64,000 nt of DNA, from the NCBI RefSeq assembly GCF_029784165.1, contig NC_073696.1, positions 189,952,498 through 190,016,497 of the forward strand, written 5' to 3'. This document shows positions 33,360-44,393 of the stretch, piece by piece. Made by a program: the position numbers and the translations under genes. Source of the DNA: Wyeomyia smithii (lineage: Eukaryota; Arthropoda; Insecta; Diptera; Culicidae). Position 1 is the stretch's first letter. Every line of letters starts with the position of its first letter. The notes beneath the pieces are model-generated. The model was given only the letters and a program-made list of their open reading frames with translations. It did no database searches and was not told the origin of the DNA.

Positions 33360-35348
33360 CACTGTGCTACAAATGAAAAAAAAATGCAAGAACTTCTGAA
33401 GTCACCTAGTGTAGGTTGTAGGTCTTGTTGAGTGTAACATTTGCTCATACTAGAAATTTTCCAAACACCCCCAAAATCTGAAGTTATGGTCAAAATACGG
33501 TTTTTTGGACCTAAGTGCATACAATTTTTTTTAACTCAGTCATTTCTCAACCGATTTTCAATATTTAGGCAGTTTTGGAAAGAAAATGAATAGAGCTTTC
33601 AAAATACATACAACAATACATGTTGAGTCATTTGAGTTTAAATATAATTTTTTAGATTTTTTTCACGCAATTTTTCAATTTAATTTGAAATTTGCCACCT
33701 GTTTTTGTTAGAAAGATACTACAAATACACTTAACTTTTGAAATTATATTCAATGACGAAACAAACAAAAGTGGTTTTGTGAAAATCGGTGAATATTTGG
33801 CTGAGTTATATATATTTTTTAAGAAAACCAGAATTTTTGGCTTCTATCCCACGATTATTACGCGGTGCTATAAATGGTGAAAAAACACAAGAACTTCTGA
33901 AGTGACCTAGTGTAGGTTGTAGATCTTGTTGAGTGTAACATTCGCTCATACTAAAAATTTTCCAAACACTCCCAAAATCTGAAGTTATGGTCAAAATACG
34001 GTTTTTTGGACCACAGGGCATACATTTTTTTTAACTCAGTCATTTCTCAGCCGATTTTCAATATTTGGGCAGTTTTGGAAAGAAGATAAACAGAACCTTC
34101 AAAACATTTAGAGGTTTGTACTAATATCACTAAAACATGTTGATTAATTTGAGTTTAAATATAATTATTTAGATTTTTTCACACAATTTTTTAATGTAAG
34201 GTCTAAGAACTGGGCTTTGATTATAACTTCAAATTTTAGGGGTATTTGAAACTTTAAGTATGCGCGCTTTTAACACCTGACTAGAGCTATTACCCACACT
34301 AGGTCACATCAAAAGCTCTTGCATTTTTTTATCATTTGTAGCACCGTGAAACAATTGTGCGATACATGCCAAATATCTGGTTTTCTTAAAAAACCTATAA
34401 CTTAGCCAAATATTCACCGATTTTCACAAAACCACTTTTGTTTGCTCCGTCATTGAATATTATTTCAAAATTTTATTGCATTTGTAGTATCTTTCCCACA
34501 AAAATAGGTGACAAATTTCAAGTTATGTTGAAAAATAGCATGTAAATAACTCAAATAACTCAACATGTTTTAGTGATATTAGTACAAACCTGTAAATGTT
34601 TTGAAGGCTCTGTTTATTTTCTTCCCAAAACTGCCTAAATATTGAAAATCGGTTGAGAAATGACTGAGTTAAAAAAAATATATGCCCTGAGGTCCAAAAA
34701 ACCGTATTTTGACCATAACTTCAGATTTTGGCGGTGTTTGGAAAATTTCTGGTATGAGCGAATGTTACACTCAACAAGACCTGCAACCTACGGTAGGTCA
34801 CTTCAGAAGTTCTTGTGTTTTTCCACCATTTGTAGCACCGCGAAATAATTTTGGGATAGAAGCCAAAAATGCTGGTTTTCTTAAAAAATATATAACTCAG
34901 TCAAATATTCACCAATTTTCACAAAACCATTTTTGTTTGATTCGTCATTGAACATAATTTTAGAAATTTTGTGTATTTGTAATATCTTTTTCACAAAAAC
35001 AGGTGGTAAATTTCAAATTAAATTGAAAAATTGCGTGAAAAAAACTAAAAAATTATATTTAAACTCAAATAACTGAACATTTTTTAGTGATATTAGTACA
35101 AACTAGTAAATGTTTTGAAAGCTCTGTTTATCTTCTTTCCAAAACTGCCTCAATATTGAAAATCGGTTGAGAAATGACTGAGTTAAAAAAAATTGTATGC
35201 ACTGAGGTCCAAAAAACCGTATTTTGACCATAACTTCAGTTTTTGGGGGGTGTTTGGAAAATTTCTAGTATGAGCGAATGTTACACTCAACAAGACCTAC
35301 AACCTACACTAGGTCACTTCAGAAGTTCTAAATCGCTGTAGCACAGTG
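33360..35348. mobile_element. 2-kb palindromic element with TAA target duplication
   Basis: The ends CACTGTGCTACA and TGTAGCACAGTG are perfect inverted repeats with TAA on both sides (33357-33359 and 35349-35351). Inside are four related units: 33389-33880 and 33887-34197 forward, and about 34290-34825 and 34802-35330 reversed. Each starts AAGAACTTCTGAAGT and includes CAAAATACGGTTTTTTGGAC. The uninterrupted site exists in family X copy II (minus-strand AGCTATAATCTTTC near 42640). The TAA duplication suggests a PIF/Harbinger-like mechanism. No transposase is seen. Confidence 0.82.
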
Positions 35349-36452
35349 TAATCTTTCATTTTTTCCAGTTTGAGCTTTAAGGCCGTACAAGTAGTTTTTT
35401 TGTTGTGATATAGTAAAATAGCTCTATATCAGTTATTTTGAAAGATAGGGAAAAACTTTTTGTTTCATAGTAAAGTAAAAATGACGGGGCTACTATATTG
35501 CAGAACATCGTTTAACTCTATCTGCAAAGGTAAGAAATTTAAATGCTGAACTTTATCGAAAATTGGGTTACTCTCGTTTGCGATTACATGCAAATGTGCG
35601 CTCTGTCATATGTAACAACTGTGTAGAAGAAAGTTTTTCTATAGGATATTACTTCCGAGCTCTAGATCTAAATTTCCTCTTAAGCTCGTTCCCTAGAAGG
35701 CTGTCGAATAATTAACTTAGAGTCTCCATCGATTAAACAGTGACAGGAGGCGCACGGTTAACGTTCGCGTTTGAGTGAAAACTTTTGTCGCGAAACTGAA
35801 ATGGTTGGGGCACCAAAAATTAACAGGAATGGTTAAATAGCTATAACCTTTTATTTTTTACCTTTTATTATTAAAAAAAAATTTCTTTTATTAAATTTTA
35901 CCTTTTATTTTTGCTTGCCGTACTCTAATATGGGTGAATTGGGACAAATGGAACCTACAAGAGTTTATAATACTTGAGCTTAACTTCAAGGAAACGTATT
36001 TACACCATAATTCCACTTTCCCATTTTTAACTTATACGTTCTTGAAGTTATCATAAAAGTAATCTAAAATATGATACTTTATAAGTAAAAGTCCTACAGA
36101 TGCATGGTCTTTGGCAAAAATGTGTGTTTTGTGTGCCCTAATAATTCCTCCGAACAACACTCTCGTGTAAAATGCAAGTAACAAAAATCAAGTACAAAAA
36201 AACTTAGTTTGAAGTAAGTTCCAATACAACTTCGTACCTAATGAATATAGGACTTTCATTTGGTCAACATAGTTTCTTATTTTTGAATCTTCTATAACTT
36301 TCCTTAATAAACCATTCCACTGTCTCTTAACGCAAAAAAGTTACTTTCTTTTATTTTTTATATGGTAAACTCTTCATAATTTTTGACAATTTGCGATTAT
36401 GTGAGACATTTATACAAATAATTGTTCCGAAGACACTATTCAGCTAGGATGA

Positions 36453-38494
36453 CCACTACCCATCGGTGTGTCATAATATAAAGACACTATAAACACAGTA
36501 TATAGATTAAGACGGGGAAATAAACACATGTTTGATCGTTGCTTTTGCCATCTACGGTCAAAAAATGAACACAAAAAAGAAGAGCGACATTTCAAAGTTT
36601 TACCACTATCAACAACATTTTGGCGAGTGGCAGAAAAATAATAAATACTCTAATTGAATAATTTTGATACCCTAGAAAACAAGGCACCGTCCGCTACGGG
36701 ATGTTGCAATCAAAAAACCGTATGTCGCAGCGAAAACCATACAAACATAAAAGCCTCACCTGCTGCGCTGCGGCAAGTCTGCTTGCTACTGGTTGATTTA
36801 GTTTTCAGTAAATTATCTGTTTGCTACAGTGATCCGATGAACAATGAAGACTAAATTGTTGCATGCCAGCTTTTATATGTGAGTGATGATAGTTATACTT
36901 CCGGTGGGCGTGTCGTTGTGCACTCAAGTGAACAACAACAACAACAAATCGTTTACAAAGTCGAATCGGTTGTATACTTTAGTGTCGGTTGTGCTGCATC
37001 ATTGCGGATACGCAATTGGTTGAACTATAGTATACCTGTCTATGAATTTTAACCTCTTTGCTATTGAAAAATGTTTTAAAAATTGTTTTCATAAACTGGA
37101 AAAAATTGTTCCTTATCCAACGAAATATCAATGACTAAAATCCGTTCAGTGGTAACTTAGTTGTAAGCATTTGAAATCATCCATTCTGCCGTTTCACTCT
37201 ATTTTCGATATTTTTGAATGGTTCCCTATTAACCCTATCCCGGCGGAAAGAAATCAGTTTTATCTTGAAAAAATGAACACATTCCACATCAACTATGTGC
37301 ACAATTGACACAAACGAATTCGCGCTGGTTCCGCATTCGGATTTAGCCACGAGCGACTACTTTTCCTTTCCACCGTTAAAAATGTGACTCCCTGGATTGG
37401 ATTCCATTCGAATAAAAAGGTAGAGTTGGAAACAAATGGCTATTCTGAAGGACTTGACGCGTAGTACTACAAAAATGGCATCAAAATGCTTGAGGACCGC
37501 CACAATAAGTGCATTACTCTGGAGACTATGTCGTAGAATGAAACAGTTTTAATTTTCATGAAAATCATCAAGTTTTCACATGTAAAGCTGATTTTATTTA
37601 GAATCTGAATCAGCTTCGGCTGCAAATTCTCTGCCAAATCGTTAGTTTTCAGTTAGTTTATTAGCGTATACCTACTTTAATTTGGCGGGGACTTGACTCC
37701 GTCATGTGGTGAGGTACAATTTTGTTCCAAAATTAATCTTAATTTTACATTATTCCACTTTTTTTCGACAGAGGCTTGTCGTAAGAAAAAAACCTTTCTA
37801 AACGGGATTGAAAATTATAAAAAGCAACATGTGTATAATTCAGACTTGTTGAACGGAATCAACCAATGAAGAAAATTCTCAATCTCTTTTATTTCAGTTT
37901 TATTTATTTTAAAAATTTTTGAACTTAACTTTATTCTCTAACAATGTTTATTTCGACTTCATATTTTTATCATTTTACGTAAAATATCCATAGTCACGAT
38001 GTGTACAACCATAAAAGGCCTAGCAAATGATTATAGCACGAGATCTAGCGTGCAGATAATTAACATTGCGTTTGATTTCTGGAAGTATCAAGGAAACAAA
38101 ATCTTGTAGTTAAGGATTGAAACTCGCTGCCAGCCGTGAATTGGACGTAGCATAATCCTTCAACGAATTTATACGTGACTCCATCGATGGAGGCGCTTTG
38201 TACTTAGATTTAATAGAGTTGTAGCAATAAAATGTTTAAATGGCTTATAAAAATATAATTTTATGTCGCTACACTTAATAGTGTAGTTGAAGTTGAGAAG
38301 TCATCAAAAACTGCTATATGTAATTAAATTCTGCTAACGCAGTCTTTATTGTTAATTATGAATTGATATACTACGTAAAAATGCTCTACATTTGCATTTT
38401 ATAAGCGTATCATTAAAAGTACATTTGTGGTACAACAAATAGTGGTACTATAAATGATTTGTGTAATATTATTGTGTTTTTTTTTTATTTCCAG
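36453..38494. other. Sequence upstream of the host exon, probably intron or promoter-distal
   Basis: No gene or clear repeat. It ends in a strong polypyrimidine tract and AG (38475-38494), the acceptor of the exon at 38495, implying at least one earlier exon upstream. Confidence 0.4.
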
Positions 38495-39346
38495 ATATTT
38501 CTTCAACTTGAGCATGTGGATGCTGTATCGTGAGTGAAGTGATTGATGAATAATTAAATTTGTGTCTTGAGTCCAGTGATCCGGCGGTTAATTCCTATCT
38601 TTTAGAAAAAAGTCAGAGTCGATGCAGTGCAGTGTGTGTTGTGAGTAATTTATGCATGGTGGATTGTGGTGCATCGCAAAAAAAAAATTGCTTCGCATAA
38701 ATTCTCCCGCCACATCTGCAGCAGCCCATCATTGTGCACCGGTGCTCGTGTGATAAGCCTTGGGCAATGTTGTTAGTCCTACTGAGCCGTAGCTCACCAG
38801 TAGTTGCGTGAATGCTCTAGCTAGCACTGCTGCATTCAGTATGCAAGGAAATAGTTGATGTGTGTTAGCACGATAGTAACTGGCACCCCTTAGCCGATTG
38901 CAATTCACGTCTCATGCCAAAACCCTGAATCAACCGAATGTATTGCGGCGGAAGGGAAGTTGTTGTTGTTGCTGAATAAATTATTAGCTTTGGAACATAT
39001 ATAAGCTCGTAAAAATAACTACTACATCAAACTCGAAACGGTGTGGTGGTGCAGAAAGTAATAAAAATACCAAATTCACATGCGACGGAAGCACGAAAGC
39101 TAGAGGTTGTGGATTTTCAGCAAACAGTTGGTCCACAGACACACGCAAACTCTCGATTCAGGCTTTGGGTCGTAAAAAAAAGATCATCCTGGGCGCAGTG
39201 CTCCTCCTGACCTACCTCGTTCGGCAGAATAACTTCTTTCTCCCTGGGCAACTGGGACACATCGGGTCATACAAGAGCAGCGGCGATGGAAACTCGAATA
39301 GGATTACTGGGATTACTTTCCTACTACTGCATTGTGATTGCCACTG
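38495..39346 (+). other. Predicted host exon with long 5' leader and coding start
   Basis: The boundaries are a T-rich acceptor ending ATTTCCAG (38487-38494) and a donor CTG|GTAAGTAT (cut after 39346). The 852-bp exon is mostly non-coding leader (791 nt), with CA- and GT-rich, more complex sequence than the AT-rich surroundings and several short upstream ATGs. No transposon signature is present. It is the only stretch here that looks like an ordinary host transcript. Confidence 0.55.
39286..39346 (+). CDS. First coding exon of an unidentified secreted or membrane protein (signal peptide)
   Basis: The ATG in a good context (GCGGCGATGG) opens 20 codons, METRIGLLGLLSYYCIVIAT, plus one base (phase 1) before the GTAAGT donor. 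The peptide has an Arg followed by a hydrophobic core and small residues, as in a cleavable signal peptide. The mature protein is encoded by later exons, which I do not find in this window, so the downstream intron is probably very long (more than 24 kb), common in Aedes. The protein family cannot be named from this exon. A competing in-frame-shifted reading from 39165 lacks an ATG and is less likely. Confidence 0.5.
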
Positions 39347-40618
39347 GTAAGTATCGCTCGGTCTGGAGAACCAGCCACCCAAGAAGCACAGATTATCATC
39401 TAATTTGAATGGTAAATCCGAAAGATATGCATGTATGAAACTCTCGCGCCCGCACTGCCCGCATCCCAGCGGTCTTTGGGAATTATTCCCGGTTCGGGAG
39501 GGCATGATACTTTGGGTGAATTGCTTTGGTAAACAGTGTATACGCTTAGATGATTTGATATTTAGAGCTGAACAGCCGTACGTACGCCGGGGTTTTGTAG
39601 AAACCCAAACACCGCGCCAACCTCGTTGCTGGAATATTCATAGCGGTAATTGAAACACTTGCGAGGAGGATTTGGACGTCTGAATACGATCGTAAATTTA
39701 TCTTCATCACTGCGAAACTGGGTTTTGCTGAAAGCGGGTTTTGCGCTGTGTATGACGAAGGGATCCTGTGGAAAGTGAAGTTATTGGTTCGGAGCGTAGG
39801 GAGATCTTCTCCCAAGACATGAAAAATAATTTTTAGGCAGTAAAATTTTAAACACACATGATTAGCACACGATAGTCACGCTATTTTGAATTTTTGGCTT
39901 TTTATGAAATGTATTATGAGCAGATTATTTTTATTGTTATCATTTTTCTCTTCTACGACTACCTGTTAAATAGATTTTGATCATTACTAATTCTACTCTA
40001 CGAAGATACATCGGGTTATCGTATGGATTATGTACCACTGCAACTCTTTTTTATAGGAATATTTCATTTTGTGGGATGAATGGAGGCCTTTTGTTTCTAC
40101 ATTGATTTGTATGTTATTTATTGAATTTTGTGAATATGTCACAAACAACCCAAAAGCACAATTCCTAAATATTTGTTTTCAAAATCAGTTTCATTGAAGT
40201 AGGTTTTACCATTCCCACGTGCACCAAAGTGCTAACTTAAGAAAAATCTGGGGTTATATTCATCAGTTAGTAAAATAGAAAAATGTTTCATCTATTTCCT
40301 ACTGGTTAGAAACCGATCTGCATATATTTTGATCACTTTATCAAAATTATTGTTTTTTTTACACAGATAATCGTATTATGGACGTCGCTACGTATTTTTG
40401 GTGATTTTGCTGTAATAAATAAATATTTTCATTTAAATTTCAAAATATCCATTCCCAATAACAATGAGAAGAAGTTTATGTTTCGGAGACCATGTGTAGC
40501 ATCCTGTGTAATGGATCTTATAGCTAACTTAACCTGATTTCAAAGAGATATTACACGCTTTTTCATATGCCACTTTTTTGATAACACTCAACACAGATTT
40601 TGCGCTAGATCTCAAACT
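39347..40618. other. Start of presumed long intron, no other feature seen
   Basis: The sequence begins with the splice donor GTAAGTATCG. Frames at 39405-39857 on both strands are short and unremarkable. Confidence 0.4.
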
Positions 40619-40909
40619 GTAAAAAATAAAAGATTATAGCTATTTAACCATTCCTGTTAATTTTTGGTGCCCCAACCCTTTCAGTTTCGCGACAAAAGCT
40701 TCCACTCCTACGCGAACATTAACCTTGCGCCTCCTCTCACTGTTGAATTGATGGAGACGCTATGTTGATTATTCGACAGCCTTTTAGGGAACGAGCTTAG
40801 GGGGAAATTTGGATCTAGAGCTCCTATTGAAAAACTTTCTTCTACAAAGTTGTTACATACCTATGACAAAGCGCACATTTGCGTGTAATCGCAAACGAGA
40901 GTAACCCAA

Positions 40910-42430
40910 TCTAAAAATATAAAAATGCAGCTCTGTCTGTCTGTCTGATTCATATAGGCTTGAAAACTACCGAACCGATCGGCGTGAAATTTTTTATATA
41001 AGGGTTTTAGGGGCCGGGAAAGGTGACTAAGATAGTTCGAGACCCCTCCCTCTTCTGCAAGGGAGGAGTCCCATACAAATAAAACACAAATTTCTGCACA
41101 TCTCGAAAACTAACCAAGCAAATGGAACCAAATTTGGCATGTGGATGTTTTTGAGAGTAGCAAATATGTCGATGTTGATTCGACACCCTTCCCTCTCTTG
41201 GAAGGGAGGGGTCCCATACAAATGAAGCGCAAATTAGCGGCAAATTACCAAATACCACCCAATATGGGTATTTCCGGGATTATTATGATGCAATGAAGCC
41301 ACAACTCGACCTCAGACAACATTTTGAATTGTAAGATTGCGACTTCCGGTTTCTGGAAAACAGCCGAAAATGACCAAATACCACTCAATATGAGTGTTTC
41401 TTGACCTAGATTGACGCTCAGAGGCCAGAAATTGTTTCCAAATGTCATTTTTAAATCCAAGATGGCGACTTCCGGTTTCTGAGAAACAGCGGTAAATTAC
41501 CAAATACCACCCAATATGGGTATTTCCGGAATTGCTATGGTGCAATGAAGCCGCAAATCGACCTCAGACAACATTTTGAATTGTAAGATGGCAACTTTCG
41601 GTGTCCGGAAAACAGCCTAAAGTGACCAAATACCACCCAATATGAGTATCTCTGGAACTAGAATGAAGCTGAAAATTGACCTCAGACACCATTATGAATT
41701 GTAAGATGGCAACTTCCGGTTTCTAAAAAACGGCCGAAAATGGCCGATTTCCATACAATATGAGTATCTCCGGAACCAGAATGATACACAGGAGCTAGAA
41801 TCGACCACATACACCATTTTGAAATCGAAGATGATGACATCCGGTTTCTGGAAAACAGCCGAAAACGACCAAATAACACCCAACATGGGTGTTTCTTATA
41901 CAGAATGACGCTCAGGGGCCAGAAATTGTCTCCAAATGCCTTTTTAAAATCCAATATGGCGACTTGTGGTTCCTGAAAAATAGCCCCAAGTGACCAAATA
42001 CCACCCAATATGAGTATCACCGGATCCAGAATGATGCAAGGAGCTAAAAATTTAACTCAGACACCAGTTTAAATTGAAAAATGGCAACTTCCGGAACTAC
42101 ATATGGATTAGTCCGAATACTACTACATATGGATAAGTCCGTAATCTAAATGATGTAAAGAAGCCAAGCATTGACCCTGGACACCTTTTTGAATTACAAG
42201 ATGACCACTTTCAGTTTCTGGAATGCAACGAAAATAACTAAAATGCACCCAATATATATCCGGAATAGAGGTCATGTACAAAAGCCAAAAGTCAAGGATG
42301 TTGTCATTCCGATAAAACCAATCAATTCAAATGATATAAGCCAATCGCAAAGAATCAATGAATTTGAAATGTTTAAAATTATTAAATTAAACACTAAAAT
42401 AGGCGGGACGAAGTTTGCCGGGTCAGCTAG
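40910..42430 (+). mobile_element. Complete non-autonomous Helitron-like element
   Basis: It starts TCTAAAAATATAAAAATGC after an A and ends GGGTCAGCTAG before a T, matching the Helitron rule of 5'-TC, 3'-CTRR and insertion between A and T without duplication. Family X copy I supplies the exact empty site, so both ends are certain to the base. The interior has a conserved head (GTCTGTCTGTCTG, then GGGGCCGGGAAAGGTG) and about eight tandem 125-bp monomers. No Rep/helicase frame exists. I could not confirm a strong 3' hairpin, so a Helentron-type variant remains possible. Confidence 0.85.
41247..42250 (+). repeat. ~125-bp tandem repeat array inside the Helitron-like element
   Basis: ACCAAATA or its equivalent starts units at 41247, 41373, 41499, 41625, about 41743, 41868, 41993 and about 42227. 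The period is 118-126 bp, and the unit near 42100 is degraded. Each unit has GATGGCGACTTCCGGTTTCT and GACCTCAGACACCATTTTGA-like blocks. Related monomers occur at 10640, 15400 and 58860. Confidence 0.88.
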
Positions 42431-43020
42431 TTTTCGATAAAATCCAGCATTTTACTTTCTTACCTTTGCAGATAGAGTTAAACGATGTTCTGCAATGTAG
42501 TAGCCCCATCAATTTTGCGTTACTTCGAAAAAAAATTTTTTCCTTTCTTTCAAAACAACTGATGAAGAGCTATTTTACTATATCACAACAAAAAAAACTA
42601 CGGGTGCGGCCCTAAAGCTCAAACTGGAAAATCTGAAAGATTATAGCTAATTACCTGTGAGTTTTGGTGCCCCTAGTCATATCAAAAACGCGTCAGAAGC
42701 TCACACTCACTCCAACGCGAACGTTAATCGTGCGCCTCCTTTTATTGTTGAATCGATGGAGACGCCAAGTGCATCGTTCTCGAGAACGACCTTAGGAGGA
42801 AATTTGGATCTAGAGCTCGATATGTAAGATTCTATAGAAAAACTTTCTTCTTATTTTTATGTTTCACAAATAAGAGTTTCTATCGAATCAGATATACAGC
42901 TTTCGTATCTTTGTAGATAGAATTAGAGATTGTTCAACAATGTTGCTGTTCCATGAGGCAACTTTGTAACAAAAGTTTTTTCTATCTTTCAAAACAACCG
43001 ATTTAGAGATATTTTATAAT

Positions 43021-43215
43021 TCATGCATCGTCATAAGTTGACAATGAAACAATTTTGCCGTTATGAGTTACGAAAACGACATTATTTAATTTCTCGAACT
43101 TGGAAAAAACCAGCGAACCACGAAGATGATTAATTTGTCTGTCTAGTAAAACCTCGTCAGTGATTCGAAGCAGGTGTTTATCCAAACTTGCAGTCTTCGA
43201 GCGCTCCACAAGGAC
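43021..43215 (-). pseudogene. Unidentified coding-like fragment
   Basis: A minus-strand frame of about 65 codons, containing SLDKHLLRITDEVLLDRQI, HLRGSLVFSKFEKLNNVVFV and ending THNGKIVSLSTYDDA, has balanced composition unlike the AT-driven frames nearby. Upstream, the minus strand has a pyrimidine tract and AG (TTTTTTTTATAATAACAG near 43252), a possible splice acceptor. But the frame between contains stops, so a frameshifted exon or retrocopy fragment is likelier than a live exon. I do not recognise the protein. Confidence 0.3.
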
Positions 43216-43255
43216 GGTTACCCGCGGAAGCTAGACCTACGGTGCTCCCAAAGAC

Positions 43256-44080
43256 TGTTATTATAAAAAAAATGCACCAAAGCATCTGAGTACACCGTTT
43301 GATTCGCTAAGCCGTCCTGAATCTTTGGTCAAAATTTAAAAATCATTGAACGGTACATTTTCGAGTAATGCCCGTTTGAAGGTCGTAAAGTGCAAAAAAG
43401 TGAGATAAAACAACTAAATAATTATTATAAAGCACGATTTCCAACCAGCATTTCATGAAATAACTTCCAAAATAGTTTCTACACATTCCAAGTATTTTAT
43501 TTCATGACATTTACAATTAGTGGAAATATTTATTTGAAAATCCAAAACTCGAAAAATCGTGATAGTTTTAGATTTGACTGTGAAAAATTGATTTTATGTA
43601 CTCAATGTCTTCAGCAGAATTGTTACATAGAACAAGGACTTACTTTTGGCGTTTTCGGTTTTTCGATCAATCCACCTAACATTTAGATAAAATTAATATT
43701 TTTTCTTATTTTCATTATACCAGATTGCTTTTTTCAGCCAAGTTGTGGAAAAATTAAAAAGAAAAAAAATTGCTGAATACTGCGATGACCTATCTGTACG
43801 TTGGACACGACAAAATACAGTTTTTTGTGGAATTCCGCTCCCTAAAATCAGTTTTTTGTCTATAATTTTGGTCAATACAATTTAAAGGGTTTCAAGATTT
43901 TATTCATTCAACTAAGCTTCCTTCACGAGTTTGTAAAATTCGTTGTTTTGACTATCACAGAAAAAGTTATAGATAGTTATAATTATAGTGTTAATTATTC
44001 AAAAAAAAGAAAATGTAAACAGCATATCACAAAATGCCCAGTTCATAGAAATCTATTTTTTTATGAAAACTGCGAAATTT
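43256..44080. other. Intergenic or intronic sequence, no gene seen
   Basis: AT-rich, short frames only, no repeat structure identified. Confidence 0.4.
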
Positions 44081-44087
44081 TCGTGGT

Positions 44088-44195
44088 GGTCCCCGTGGTT
44101 TTGTGGTCAGCGATTTCGGTCGGCAAGCTCTCCCACACGGTTGTGATGTCGGGTTCGATTCTCGATCCGGTCGAGGATCTTTTCGAGCTGGTCGT
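44088..44195 (+). mobile_element. tRNA-derived SINE fragment, different family
   Basis: A tRNA-like head with B box GGTTCGATTCT (44152-44162) is followed by CCGGTCGAGGATCTTTTCGAG. The same post-tRNA block (CCGGTCTAGGATATTTTCGAG) occurs at 49358-49378, so at least two fragments of this SINE family are present. The 3' part is missing. Confidence 0.55.
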
Positions 44196-44214
44196 TGGAA
44201 GAAACCTCAGTATT

Positions 44215-44390
44215 AGGAACTTGTTCTTGCAGAAGCGGGCCCGATGCGAGGAGCTTCTACAAAAAGGTTAACAAAATCAGGAACCACAACGTGTCAGCTC
44301 CTGTCATGTACAGAGAGTGGAACTTGATTACCAATAAACTGCCGAGAGCGGAGGAAGGGCAGCAAGCACTTTTGCAAGCATTCATCTTGA
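44215..44390 (+). pseudogene. RTE linker-region fragment
   Basis: Frames give YKKVNKIRNHNVSAPVMYRE and WNLITNKLPRAEEGQQALLQ, which correspond to VNRVRNRNFPVPVMYNDKDG and NLLTEKAKVAARRKEHFQAL in the minus-strand RTE copy at 63363-63635. This is the segment between endonuclease and RT. Only this piece remains. Confidence 0.6.
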
Positions 44391-44393
44391 TAA

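Larger units (their letters stand above)
32663..35874 (+). repeat. Repeat family X, copy I (interrupted)
   Basis: Three pieces, 32663-32736, about 33130-33359 and 35349-35874, are collinear with the inverted copy at 40619-43010. Shared landmarks include GAAGAAAGTTTTTCTATAG, GAGCTCTAGATC, GGGGCACCAAAA and AACATCGTTTAACTCTATCT. GAAGAAAGTTTTT...CACCAAAA blocks occur twice within each copy, so the family has an internal direct duplication. There is no coding capacity. Confidence 0.75.
30196..36452. repeat. Large inverted-repeat region with ~540-bp arms
   Basis: The left arm 30196-30737 and right arm 35917-36452 are inverted copies with scattered mismatches (for example TTCATCCTAGCTTAATAGTG against its complement at the far end). 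A direct partial copy of the left arm lies at 30756-30972 and continues at 32339-32440 after the TTAA-flanked insert. The interior is filled by other repeats. It may be one large foldback element later invaded, or two inverted copies of one repeat. No transposase and no clear target duplication were found. Confidence 0.7.
40619..43010 (-). repeat. Repeat family X, copy II (inverted, interrupted by a Helitron-like element)
   Basis: 40619-40909 plus 42431-43010 is the reverse complement of copy I (32663-35874) without its inserts. The break lies exactly at CCCAA|TTTTCG, and copy I carries the uninterrupted version (minus-strand reading near 35568-35582). Copy II in turn lacks the TAA- and TTG-flanked inserts of copy I. 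Confidence 0.8.

Noticed and set aside
39165..39350. Alternative frame with a Lys-rich start and hydrophobic run (KKKIILGAVLLLTYLV), like a type II membrane anchor
   Set aside because: The open frame back to 38988 contains no ATG, and it overlaps the better-supported ATG at 39286 with its splice donor.
41245..42020. Series of minus-strand frames with similar peptides
   Set aside because: They are translations of the 125-bp tandem repeat inside the Helitron-like element.
41247..42250. CRISPR-like regular repeat
   Set aside because: Units are ~125 bp tandem monomers without short repeat-unique spacer alternation, in a eukaryotic genome.
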